A stretch of 40,876 nt of DNA, taken from a virus. The notes under the pieces are model-generated. The model did no database searches and was not told the origin of the DNA. It saw nothing but the letters and a program-made list of their open reading frames with translations. Location: positions 1-40,876 of the IMG/VR virus record IMGVR_UViG_3300022910_000010. One strand, 5' to 3'. A program made the position numbers and the translations under genes. Positions 15,378 to 22,199 of the stretch are shown here, in pieces. How positions within the stretch are numbered: the stretch's first letter is position 1; each line of letters begins with the position of its first letter.

Positions 15378-16886
15378 GCGGGAGCCTCCGGTGTCGCGTA
15401 GGTAACCGATCGATCCGAGCTGGACCGATCCGGTGAGGCTGACGAGGACGGCAACGGCCGACAGGGTACCGGCCCCGGACAGGGCCGCGCTGGCCGTGAT
15501 CGGCCCGACCACCTGGCCGAACGCCGAGAGAGCACCGACGCCGGACAACCCGGCGGCTCCGGCCACCGACAGGGCAGCGGCGGCCGTGAGCGTCCCGGCC
15601 CCGGCCAGCGTGCCGGTGCCGAACGAGGTGCCCTGGGCAGCGGCCTGGAGCGTGCCGGTGCCGGACAGGCCGAGCGCGGCGGCGATGTTCGGCACCACGA
15701 CGGTGGCCAGCGTCCCGCTACCGGACAGCCCGACGGCGGCCGACGGGGAAGGGGTGCCGCCGGAACCCAGCGTGCCCACCCCACCAAGCGCGGCCACGCC
15801 AGGGACGGACGGCACCCCTGTGGCCGTGAGCGTACCGGAGCCGGTGAAGGTGGCCGTTCCGAACCCGGCTCCGGAGGCCGCCGCCGTGAGCGTGCCGGCC
15901 CCGGAGAGTGCGGCCGAGCCGCCCACGGACAGCCCGGCGGACGAGGTGAGGGTGCCGGCCCCGGCCAGCGCGGCCGAGCCGGTGACGCGCGGGGATCCTG
16001 CGGCGGCCAGCGTGCCAGCGCCGGACAGAGCGGCCGAGACGGTGACGGCCGGGGCACCCGAGGGGGAGAGCGAACCAGAGCCCGAGGTACTTGCGGACCC
16101 GGCCGCACTGGGTGCCCCGGCCGCGCTCATCGTGCCAGCACCGGACAGGCTGGCGCTACCGGCCGCGCCGATGGTGGCATTGCTGGTCAGGGTTCCGGCC
16201 CCGGTGAAGCTGGCCGAGCCGGAGAACGCCGAGATCGTCGGACCTATCTCCGAGCTGGCCCCGATGTTCTGCCGGAGATCATCCAGGTAATAGGTGATTG
16301 CCGTGTTCCCACCGGACTTGGTCCAGCGAATCAGGTCAATCTGGTTGGCCGTGCTGGCCGTGACGTTCGGGACGCTGAAGGCGGCCGAGGTGGAATTGCC
16401 GACGTAGACGTTGGTGTCCATCGACGTGCTAGCCGTTCCGGCCCCGGTGATTACCGACTCGACCCGGTACCAGGTGTTCAGTGACATCGTGCCAGTGCTG
16501 GCCGTACCCGTGGTGGGGTTGACGAAGTTCTTGAGCTGGCCCGTGGGGGTGATCTGGACTCTGGTCCCGGCCGCCCCTGCTCCACGGTGCGCTACAGGGC
16601 CCTGAGCATCAACTGAGGGGTAGGCGGTCAGGTAGATGTAAAAGTGGGTGGCCGCGCTTGCGGATGCGGTATCCGACTTGTCCATCGTACTGGTGGACGC
16701 CGAGGCCGCCGCCGAGAAGTTGACCAGCACTGAAACGGTGCCGATGAACGCCTGAGCCGTGGAGTAGCTGAGCTGGGCCGTGCCTGAGACGTTGCTCCAG
16801 GCGGGATCGCCGAAATCGTCCGAGTTGACGACCGACGGCGCAACGCCGTTGGTCTGCCCCTCAAAATCCCAGGCGAACAGGGTCAT
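14934..16886 (-). CDS. LamG-like / 20-residue-repeat / tail terminator fusion protein
   Basis: This 650-aa protein has three parts. Residues 1-215 look like a LamG/concanavalin-type beta-sandwich (FAWDFEGQTNG start; YLDDLRQN near the end). Residues 223-484 are 13 tandem copies of a 20-residue Gly/Ala/Ser/Thr unit with core SGAGTL. Residues about 504-650 (VTVAWLKAAVPYLGNRV, SIDSWGVALN, HLRWVSA) look like a siphophage tail terminator, the ring that ends the tube and binds the head. No other terminator candidate lies between neck and tube genes, which supports the last assignment. The fusion could hang a beta-rich arm on the neck. The domain match is from pattern, not search. Confidence 0.75.
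   Translation of the reverse strand: MTLFAWDFEGQTNGVAPSVVNSDDFGDPAWSNVSGTAQLSYSTAQAFIGTVSVLVNFSAAASASTSTMDKSDTASASAATHFYIYLTAYPSVDAQGPVAHRGAGAAGTRVQITPTGQLKNFVNPTTGTASTGTMSLNTWYRVESVITGAGTASTSMDTNVYVGNSTSAAFSVPNVTASTANQIDLIRWTKSGGNTAITYYLDDLRQNIGASSEIGPTISAFSGSASFTGAGTLTSNATIGAAGSASLSGAGTMSAAGAPSAAGSASTSGSGSLSPSGAPAVTVSAALSGAGTLAAAGSPRVTGSAALAGAGTLTSSAGLSVGGSAALSGAGTLTAAASGAGFGTATFTGSGTLTATGVPSVPGVAALGGVGTLGSGGTPSPSAAVGLSGSGTLATVVVPNIAAALGLSGTGTLQAAAQGTSFGTGTLAGAGTLTAAAALSVAGAAGLSGVGALSAFGQVVGPITASAALSGAGTLSAVAVLVSLTGSVQLGSIGYLRDTGGSRVGFTPSNEMVTVAWLKAAVPYLGNRVATELPADNSSWSASGFTTVATTGGTPNTEVPVNEPVMSIDSWGVALNSGRPPWNLAAQPAEAIKAAAVAHGLIPKVLDMPAGFNRVRVFSVTPRTEPRRIPGDGAGYAHYQQDLHLRWVSA
15435..16220 (-). 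repeat. 13 tandem 60-bp (20-residue) imperfect repeats
   Basis: The frame splits into consecutive 20-residue units (one of 22) with consensus GSAALSGAGTLTAAGxPSxx, encoding residues 223-484 of the 650-aa protein. The Gly-x-Gly-x-Leu core is the most constant part. Copies differ enough at DNA level to be old or selected for protein sequence. The sequence suggests a repetitive beta-structured shaft, rich in Ser and Thr that could be glycosylated. Confidence 0.85.
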
Positions 16887-16887
16887 C

Positions 16888-18006
16888 TCAGAACTGCACC
16901 CCCGTCATGGTGGCGCCATCCGCGTAGGTGTTGGCGTCGGTTCCGAGGGTGGGGAAGGTGATGTGACCGGCCCAGTTACCGGAGAACCGAGCGGTATTCG
17001 TGTCGTTCGGACCGGAGCCCTGGTTGGCCTGGGACCGGTCGAACTTGTTCCGGAGCCAGGTGCCCAGGCCGGCCACGCCGGTGGACCAGGGATTGCCGCC
17101 GCCGTTGATGGCGTTCTCGCCGCCCCGGAACTCGCAGTCCCGGACGTCGAACATCGTGGACGGGCCCTGGCTGGACAGGATCATCATGCAGGAGAAGTCC
17201 GGGCCCGACATCTCCCCGGTGCTCCACTTGCCGGTGCCGTTCGACGTCCACGGAGCGACGAACGGCCAGCCGCCGGCCTGGGAGCCGATCGCCACACTCG
17301 TGCGCGGCGCGGTGTCCGCGAGCGCGTAGGCCTGGGCCTCGGTGTAGATCGTCCCGGACGCCGAGACCAGGGCCACGTGGGCGTACTGGAGGGCGGGCCG
17401 GGCGTCGATGAGCACCCGGTCCAGCACGGTGCCGCTCCCGCCGGCCTGGACGAACCCGTCGTTGTGGGTGACGGTGTCGGTGGGGTGGACGTCGCCCGGC
17501 GCCGCCCCGGTCCACCGGGCCAGCCTGCGGATGACGACCCGGTGCAGTTCGACCCCGGTGGCCCAGTTGGCCGCGCTCGCGGTGTAGCCGGACTTGGCCA
17601 CCGAGACGCCGTCCGTGGTCTTCTCGATCAGGCAGTCGTTCAGGATGAAGTTCTGCCCCTGGATGGCGTTGCGATTGGCCGGCGTCTTGGGCCGCAGGAT
17701 GCACCGGTTCAGCGTGATCCGGCGGGCGGCGGCGTTCGTCACCGATACCAGCGGGGAACCGGAGGTGTCGCCGGTAATCAGGCAGTCGTTCAGCGTGATG
17801 TCCGTGCCGGTGAAGCTCACCCGGGCGCCGTCGAAGTGCACGCCGTTGACCACCGTGCCGGAGCCGGAGTAAGTGGTGTTCGACGTGATGGTGCTGCTGG
17901 TCTGGCCCCAGGTCGCCATCTCCGCATCGGTCGGGATTCCGGGCACGCCAACGGTCAGTGTGCCGGTGCGCCCATCCTGGTCGGTGGCGGTGAAGGTGAC
18001 GGCCAC
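16888..18006 (-). CDS. Right-handed beta-helix virion protein (pectate-lyase-like fold)
   Basis: GTG 18006 lies 4 bases after the stop of the preceding gene, giving 372 aa; the frame is open farther upstream. Residues 1-20 (FTATDQDGRTGTLTVG) repeat a segment of the preceding protein. From about residue 45 the sequence shows successive short rungs (GVHFDGARVSFTG, ITLNDCLITGDTSGS, ITLNRCILRP, FILNDCLIEKTTDGV) typical of parallel beta-helices found in phage tailspikes and polysaccharide lyases. Its place among neck and decoration genes suggests a virion appendage that binds or cuts surface polysaccharide. Catalytic residues cannot be named. Start choice is uncertain. Confidence 0.7.
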   Translation of the reverse strand: MAVTFTATDQDGRTGTLTVGVPGIPTDAEMATWGQTSSTITSNTTYSGSGTVVNGVHFDGARVSFTGTDITLNDCLITGDTSGSPLVSVTNAAARRITLNRCILRPKTPANRNAIQGQNFILNDCLIEKTTDGVSVAKSGYTASAANWATGVELHRVVIRRLARWTGAAPGDVHPTDTVTHNDGFVQAGGSGTVLDRVLIDARPALQYAHVALVSASGTIYTEAQAYALADTAPRTSVAIGSQAGGWPFVAPWTSNGTGKWSTGEMSGPDFSCMMILSSQGPSTMFDVRDCEFRGGENAINGGGNPWSTGVAGLGTWLRNKFDRSQANQGSGPNDTNTARFSGNWAGHITFPTLGTDANTYADGATMTGVQF

Positions 18007-18010
18007 GGGG

Positions 18011-18232
18011 TCAGTACGTGGTGGTAAAGACGGCGGTTGAGCCGTTGTCGGAGACCTTGGTGATCGTCTTGCCAGGCGCTGCCAGACCGACCGAGCCCAA
18101 CTGGAAAGTGCCGACCAGGCCGTCCTGATCGGTTGCGGTGAAGACGACACGGGGCGAGTACACCACCGTGAGCGTGATGGCCTGGCCAACGGTCGGGTTC
18201 GACGGTGAGCAGGTGATGACGGGATTGGCCAT
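18011..18232 (-). CDS. 73-aa Ig-like beta-sandwich fragment protein
   Basis: The product has the repeat-like strands of a bacterial Ig-type domain (CSPSNPTVGQAITLTVVY, then VVFTATDQDGLVGTFQLG). The FTATDQDG segment recurs at the start of the next protein in another frame. The stop lies 4 bases before the next GTG. It could be a separate decoration subunit, or the N-terminal part of a once-continuous Ig plus beta-helix protein split by a frameshift. A +1 shift, not the common -1, would be needed to join them, so separate translation is preferred. Confidence 0.65.
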   Translation of the reverse strand: MANPVITCSPSNPTVGQAITLTVVYSPRVVFTATDQDGLVGTFQLGSVGLAAPGKTITKVSDNGSTAVFTTTY

Positions 18233-18239
18233 GGGTGCC

Positions 18240-18581
18240 TCAGGTCTGGGTGTAGGTGAAGGTCACCACGTAGGTGCCCTGGGACGCGAACGCCTGGGAG
18301 GTGACCGAGGCACCGTCCAGGTAGGTGCCGGCCGCCGACGCCGAGTGCACGCCGACGCCGACGACGGTGGTGCCGGCCGGGATGTCGAACGTGGCCGAGG
18401 CCGTGACGACGCCGTTCGAGCCGCCCCAGCTCAGGGCCTTCCGGGCGTAGGCCGGGCTACCACCGGTGACCTCGGTACCGGCGGCGGAGCCGGGCGCGGT
18501 GGTGTAGGCGGCGCCCCAGAGGGCGGCGGCCCCGTAGGCAACGGCCAGCGTCTGACGCTGGGTGGTGGTCTGGATGGCCAT
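18240..18581 (-). CDS. 113-aa fibre/decoration-type virion protein
   Basis: The sequence (TTTQRQTLAVAYGAAA, then GTEVTGGSPAYARKALSWG, then a beta-rich ATFDIPAGTTVVGVGVHSAS) matches a small family often annotated as phage tail-fibre or minor structural proteins in actinophages, recalled from memory. It has no catalytic motif. It starts the cassette of beta-rich proteins between the neck protein and the tail terminator and is likely on the virion surface. The stop-to-start gap to the neck gene is 3 bases. Confidence 0.65.
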   Translation of the reverse strand: MAIQTTTQRQTLAVAYGAAALWGAAYTTAPGSAAGTEVTGGSPAYARKALSWGGSNGVVTASATFDIPAGTTVVGVGVHSASAAGTYLDGASVTSQAFASQGTYVVTFTYTQT

Positions 18582-18584
18582 GGG

Positions 18585-18962
18585 CTATCTCCCTGCTCGG
18601 ATGTGACGACGCTGGTAGAGAGCAGGACGCATGAACGCCTGCTCCGGGGTGCCAGGATGGTGGACGACGCCGGAGCGCGCGTAGAAGCCGGTCTCCCGGT
18701 TGGCCAGGGCGTAGTCGCCGTGAGCCCGGATGATGTGGGGGCGGGAGCCGTACTCGGTGGGGGCCCAGTGGTCGGTGCCGACGAAGATCTTCGCGGTACC
18801 GGCGAAATGGAACTGGTGGATGGACGCACGCAGTTCGCCAGTGTCGATCGGCACGTACCGCTTGGCGTCCTTCTCGACGTCGTCGGTCACGTTCTCCACG
18901 CACCGGTCCGCGAGATTCTGGATCTTCAGGAATGCGTCAGGGTCCAGCACAACGACTGTCAC
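18585..18962 (-). CDS. HK97 gp10-like neck/tail completion protein
   Basis: This 125-aa protein shows the hallmark sequence of the HK97 gp10 family: DAKRYVPIDTGELRASI at about residues 33-49, then IFVGTDHWAPTEYGSRPHII at about 59-78, and a Pro-containing C-terminus. Members help join the head to the tail. It starts at GTG 18962 with AAGGGA upstream and follows the stopper gene by 80 bases, in which no other feature is evident. Confidence 0.85.
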   Translation of the reverse strand: MTVVVLDPDAFLKIQNLADRCVENVTDDVEKDAKRYVPIDTGELRASIHQFHFAGTAKIFVGTDHWAPTEYGSRPHIIRAHGDYALANRETGFYARSGVVHHPGTPEQAFMRPALYQRRHIRAGR

Positions 18963-19042
18963 AGGATCACATCCCTTGGCTTCTCGCCGTAGGTACCGGT
19001 GCCGACGTGAGCCCGTTCTCCAGGCCGCCGACGAGTTTCAGT

Positions 19043-19381
19043 CTAGCTGGTAGTGGGCACCCGGGAGAGGTCCAGGCGCCGGTCGTTCCCCGTGATCGGA
19101 TTGGAGACCGTGGTGGCCGCATCCACCTGGTAGTAGGTGACGCCGTCCCGGTCCAGGAGCCGGTCACCCTGGCGGATGTCGACGTTCGGATTGCACCGGC
19201 CGGTGTAGGTGAGCACCGTCTTCTGCCGATCGTCGGCGTGGTCCGTGGTGGACCTGGCCGTCTCGATGATGGAGATCGGCACCCCGACCGTGACCACCGT
19301 GCCGGCGTCGGTCGGGTCGTCGAACAGACTGGTGCCGGTGCCGCGCAAGACGCTCACCCGCGTGGTGGCCAGGGCCCTCAC
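19043..19381 (-). CDS. Head-tail stopper / head closure protein
   Basis: GTG 19381 overlaps the upstream stop (GTGA) and gives a 112-aa, beta-rich protein. The DxxQGDRLLDRDGVTYYQV region resembles the small beta-barrel head closure proteins (SPP1 gp16 type) that seal the portal after packaging. The order capsid, adaptor, stopper, gp10-like neck, terminator, tube is standard for HK97-like siphophages and supports the call. The frame is open upstream, but the longer reading is out of place inside the adaptor gene. Confidence 0.75.
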   Translation of the reverse strand: MRALATTRVSVLRGTGTSLFDDPTDAGTVVTVGVPISIIETARSTTDHADDRQKTVLTYTGRCNPNVDIRQGDRLLDRDGVTYYQVDAATTVSNPITGNDRRLDLSRVPTTS

Positions 19382-19809
19382 GGCGCAGACCACTCGGTGT
19401 ACTGGTCGGACTCCTCGTTTTCGAAATCGAGGATGAGGCCCCGGCCCTGGCGCACCGGCGGCGTCCGCTGGGTGCGCGTGCCTTTCCAGGTCAGGTTCTT
19501 CAGCGACCGGGCGGCGATCGGCGCCAGCACCTTGGCCCACTCGGCCGTCGTCTGCACGGACAGGCCGTCCGAGGACAGGGAGTCGTACTGGCTGGAGCCG
19601 GTGAGGTTCGGCTGGGACGACACCCAGGCCGCCTGCCACTGGATGGCCGCCCGGATCCAGGAGAGGTCCCGGCCGGAGATGCCACCGGAGGCGTCCGGGG
19701 TCCGGTTGATGTAGATGGTGATGATGGAGTCCGCCTGGGCCAGATCACTGGCCGAGGGCGTGACGCCGGTGGTGTTGGTGACGTCGGAGATCGTTACGCC
19801 CCAGGTCAT
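19378..19809 (-). CDS. Head-tail adaptor protein
   Basis: ATG 19809, preceded by GAAAGG, begins a 143-aa mostly helical protein. It contains SASDLAQADSIITIYINRTP, DLSWIRAAIQWQAAWVSS and a C-terminal extension. Helical adaptors (SPP1 gp15 / HK97 gp6 type) bind beneath the portal and receive the stopper. A longer upstream frame exists, but it lacks a ribosome site and its added residues are Pro/Arg-rich shadow sequence. The call rests on helical character and gene order. Confidence 0.75.
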   Translation of the reverse strand: MTWGVTISDVTNTTGVTPSASDLAQADSIITIYINRTPDASGGISGRDLSWIRAAIQWQAAWVSSQPNLTGSSQYDSLSSDGLSVQTTAEWAKVLAPIAARSLKNLTWKGTRTQRTPPVRQGRGLILDFENEESDQYTEWSAP

Positions 19810-19859
19810 CGCACGATCCTTTCGTCGGTAGGTCCGGCCGGCGGAGTAGGAGGCACCCC

Positions 19860-19880
19860 AAAAACCCCCGCCGGCCGGGG
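19860..19880 (-). terminator. Hairpin with T-run between capsid-distal gene and adaptor gene
   Basis: On the minus strand a 5-bp CCCCG/CGGGG stem with a 5-base loop is followed by GTTTTT, two bases after the stop at 19883. The short stem suggests partial termination, which would step down expression between head and connector genes. Confidence 0.45.
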
Positions 19881-19882
19881 CT

Positions 19883-20392
19883 CTACTTGGCCTCGTCCGG
19901 CAGGGTAGATCCGCCCTGCTCGGCCAGCGCCTTGGACGGGGTGAACGCCGTGGCCGCCTCGGCCGGCTCCTCCGAGCTGGCCGGGACCACCTCCACCGAG
20001 TAGGTGAGGGCCACCGTCCCGGTGAGCTGGTTCTTGGGCCCAGCACCGTCGAACACGGCCTCCGCCCGGGGGTGCAGACCGAGGTTCAGCGCCTCCTGGA
20101 GCACGGCGACCTTGTTGGCCTCGTGCATGGCGTCGTGATCGGATGACCGCCAGTCCGAGGTGGCGTCGTTCTCCAGTCCCAGGCCGGACACCCGGGGCGT
20201 CTCCACGTTGAACGACCGGTGGAACCGGCCATCGGCCGGCCAGAGCGGCTTGCCGTCCACGTCCGGGGTGCGCCGCTGGACGATCTCGCGGTCAGTGAGT
20301 TCGTTCTCGTCCTTGAACCGGGCCACGCCCTTGACCGTGACGCTCTGGTCGTCGGCCTTGGGCTCCGGCTTGGTGCTCTCGTTCTTGGCCAT
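19883..20392 (-). CDS. 169-aa capsid-adjacent protein of unknown function
   Basis: ATG 20392 is chosen because GAGGAGGAG lies just upstream; the frame opens at GTG 20416. The N-terminus is charged and disordered-looking (KNESTKPEPKADDQ). A compact domain follows (VARFKDENELTDREIVQRR, then NLGLHPRAEAVFDGAG) and a Glu/Ala/Thr-rich tail ends it. It lies directly after the capsid gene behind a strong hairpin. That is a common place for a decoration or head-stabilising protein, but no family is recognised with certainty. Confidence 0.7.
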   Translation of the reverse strand: MAKNESTKPEPKADDQSVTVKGVARFKDENELTDREIVQRRTPDVDGKPLWPADGRFHRSFNVETPRVSGLGLENDATSDWRSSDHDAMHEANKVAVLQEALNLGLHPRAEAVFDGAGPKNQLTGTVALTYSVEVVPASSEEPAEAATAFTPSKALAEQGGSTLPDEAK

Positions 20393-20425
20393 GCTCTCCT
20401 CCTCGGAGTCGGACACCGGAACCGG

Positions 20426-20456
20426 TGGGCCCCGGGAGATTGGCTCCCGGGGCCCA
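20426..20456 (-). terminator. Strong hairpin directly after the capsid gene
   Basis: A perfect 13-bp stem (20426-20438 with 20444-20456) with a 5-base loop begins 9 bases after the capsid stop. There is no T-run. It could act as a partial terminator or as a 3' mRNA stabiliser that lets capsid mRNA accumulate. Confidence 0.65.
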
Positions 20457-20464
20457 GTCGAATC

Positions 20465-21454
20465 TTAGGTGCGCTCCAGGATGGCGAACGCGTTCTCGGT
20501 GCCGAGGACGAAACCGCGCCGCATGGCCGCCTTCATCAGGGCCTCGTCGGTCAGGTAGCCGACGCCGTTACGCGCGCGCTGGAGGGCGAAACCGGGGTTC
20601 GGGCTGGCGATCTCCGGCGACAGCCGGGCCATGCCCTTGATGAACATCTCCCGGTTGCCGATGACGATCAGCGGGTTGCCGGTCGGCGCCGAGGTGTTGA
20701 CGGCCGACACCCGGGCGCCGAGGCTCCAGGTGATGGGGTAGTCGAACAGCACCGAGCGCTGGATACCATCGATGATCGCCGTCTCGTTGAAGATCGGGCG
20801 GCCGTTCAGGTCAACCAGGCCACGGAACAGGGCCTTGAACGAGGGGTGAGCGATGATGAAGCCCTGGGCCTCGTCGAAGAAGTTCGACTGCTCGTACTTG
20901 CCGACGAACGTGTTCAGCGCGCCGTACGCACCGGAGGCGCCGAGCGCGGCGAACGTGGCCGCCGAGACCGCCTGGTAGTTGGTGTCGGCGGTGTACTGGT
21001 AGACGCCCGAAGCGGAGTTGGTGGTACGCAGCGCCTTGTAGACCGAGGTCCAGTTGACGGTGGTGCCGTTCTCCGCCGCCGAGGTGCCGATGGTCCCGTT
21101 GTCGTAGAACAGGGCCATGTTCCGTGCCGCACCGACGCGCTTGGTGGCCAGGATGTCCGGGCCGGCGTCGGTCAGGTCCTCCTCGGCCACCCGCAGCACA
21201 CCGCCGGCCTTGCGGGCGATGAGCGAGACGTAGTCGTTGACGCCCGAGGTCTCGGTGTACGCGGAGCCCTTGGCCACGGACCCGATGGCGAAGTCGCCGG
21301 ACCGGGGGATCTGCTTGGTGTCGGTGGCCATCGGCTCCGGACGGGCCAGGGCCTCGGTGGCCGAGTACTGGAGGAGCGCCTGAATGGCGACGTCTCCCGA
21401 CTCGACGGCGATCCAGCCGGCGGTACCGCCGGTACCGAACGATTCGCGTGCCAT
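20465..21454 (-). CDS. Major capsid protein (HK97 fold)
   Basis: This 329-aa protein carries features of HK97-type capsids from actinophages. The N-arm contains ALLQYSATEALARPEPM. An E-loop/P-domain region has IPRSGDFAIGSVAKG and LIARKAGGVLRVAEEDLTDAG. A helical A-domain follows, and a C-terminal VIGNREMFIKGMARLSPEI segment. It forms the icosahedral shell. ATG 21454 follows AAGGGA; a longer frame from 21502 lacks a ribosome site and covers a hairpin. Strong hairpins stand on both sides of the gene, and an acidic scaffold gene precedes it. Confidence 0.9.
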   Translation of the reverse strand: MARESFGTGGTAGWIAVESGDVAIQALLQYSATEALARPEPMATDTKQIPRSGDFAIGSVAKGSAYTETSGVNDYVSLIARKAGGVLRVAEEDLTDAGPDILATKRVGAARNMALFYDNGTIGTSAAENGTTVNWTSVYKALRTTNSASGVYQYTADTNYQAVSAATFAALGASGAYGALNTFVGKYEQSNFFDEAQGFIIAHPSFKALFRGLVDLNGRPIFNETAIIDGIQRSVLFDYPITWSLGARVSAVNTSAPTGNPLIVIGNREMFIKGMARLSPEIASPNPGFALQRARNGVGYLTDEALMKAAMRRGFVLGTENAFAILERT

Positions 21455-21470
21455 TGCGGCAACTCCCTTG

Positions 21471-21505
21471 CGGATGGGGTGAGTGGTTGGCGCCCACCCC
21501 ATCCG
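21471..21505 (-). other. Hairpin upstream of the capsid gene
   Basis: A perfect 11-bp stem (21471-21481 with 21495-21505) lies 17 bases before the capsid ATG, between scaffold and capsid genes. The surrounding 118-bp gap (21455-21572) is the longest in the structural operon. The hairpin may be an mRNA processing or stability element at the 5' end of a capsid-specific transcript. Confidence 0.55.
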
Positions 21506-21572
21506 GGGAAAGCTACTTCGTGGTAACCCTCAACCGTCCGGTGAGAGTTTCCTAGTCCGGGCCAGGATACAC

Positions 21573-22154
21573 CTAGCGGTAACCCGCCTGCCGCATCATC
21601 TTGGCCGTGGTCGTCGCGGTCGGATCCTTGGCCGGCGTCTTGTCGCCGGACGGCGCCGTCCGCACCCGGGGGTTCCGGGGCCGATCCCCGGCCGAGGTGA
21701 ACAGCTGGGGATACTCCTCCTTGAGCTCCTCGATCTCGTCCTCCAGATCGAACGCCCCGTGGCTGTCCGGCTCGATCCCGGCCCGGTCAATCAGGTTGGC
21801 CAACCGGGCGGCTTGCTTGGCCGTACCGGTGAAGCCGGCGGCCGAGATCTGAGCGGCGGCGGCGTTGGTGATGGCGATGTCCCGCCACCGGGAGTCGACC
21901 GGGTCCTCGTCCTCGTCCGCCTTGCCACCGGAGATCTGCTCCCGGAGCTTCTTGTCGACGTCGGCCGGAGCCTTGCCCTTGGCCTCGGTTAGCTTCTTGA
22001 TCCGCCGCTGGAGCCGGTCCCATTCGCCCTTGGTCGGCGGCTTGTAGGGCTTCTCCTCCTGGCCGTCGTCCTCGGCGTCGTCGTGCTCCTCGTCCCGGGC
22101 CTCGTCCTCCAGGTCGTCCGGTTCGATCTCGTTCTCGGGTGCGTTCTCGCTCAC
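21573..22154 (-). CDS. Scaffolding protein
   Basis: This 193-aa, strongly acidic protein starts at GTG 22154. The N-terminal 35 residues are nearly all Glu/Asp and amide residues. A coiled-coil segment (WDRLQRRIKKLTEAKGKA, about 44-61) and a helix (LEDEIEELKEEY) follow, with a basic C-terminus (TAKMMRQAGYR). That layout and the position immediately before the capsid gene are those of siphophage scaffolds, which guide shell assembly through a basic C-terminal helix and then leave. No protease gene is seen beside it. Confidence 0.85.
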   Translation of the reverse strand: MSENAPENEIEPDDLEDEARDEEHDDAEDDGQEEKPYKPPTKGEWDRLQRRIKKLTEAKGKAPADVDKKLREQISGGKADEDEDPVDSRWRDIAITNAAAAQISAAGFTGTAKQAARLANLIDRAGIEPDSHGAFDLEDEIEELKEEYPQLFTSAGDRPRNPRVRTAPSGDKTPAKDPTATTTAKMMRQAGYR

Positions 22155-22172
22155 GGATGCCTCCTGCTCGTG

Positions 22173-22188
22173 CGTCCCGTCCGGGACG
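22173..22188 (-). other. Short palindrome between MuF and scaffold genes
   Basis: CGTCCCGTCCGGGACG forms a 6-bp stem with a 4-base loop in the 45-bp gap between the MuF stop (22200) and the scaffold GTG (22154). It may influence processing or termination; evidence is weak. Confidence 0.35.
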
Positions 22189-22199
22189 TCGTGACCATG

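Noticed and set aside
15435-16220. CRISPR array or DNA-level satellite
   Set aside because: The 60-bp units are in frame, code a protein repeat, vary throughout and have no spacer-repeat pattern.
18006-18013. Programmed frameshift joining the 73-aa and beta-helix genes
   Set aside because: The second frame is +1 relative to the first, and no slippery sequence or +1-type stop context is visible. A GTG start 4 bases after the stop explains the arrangement.
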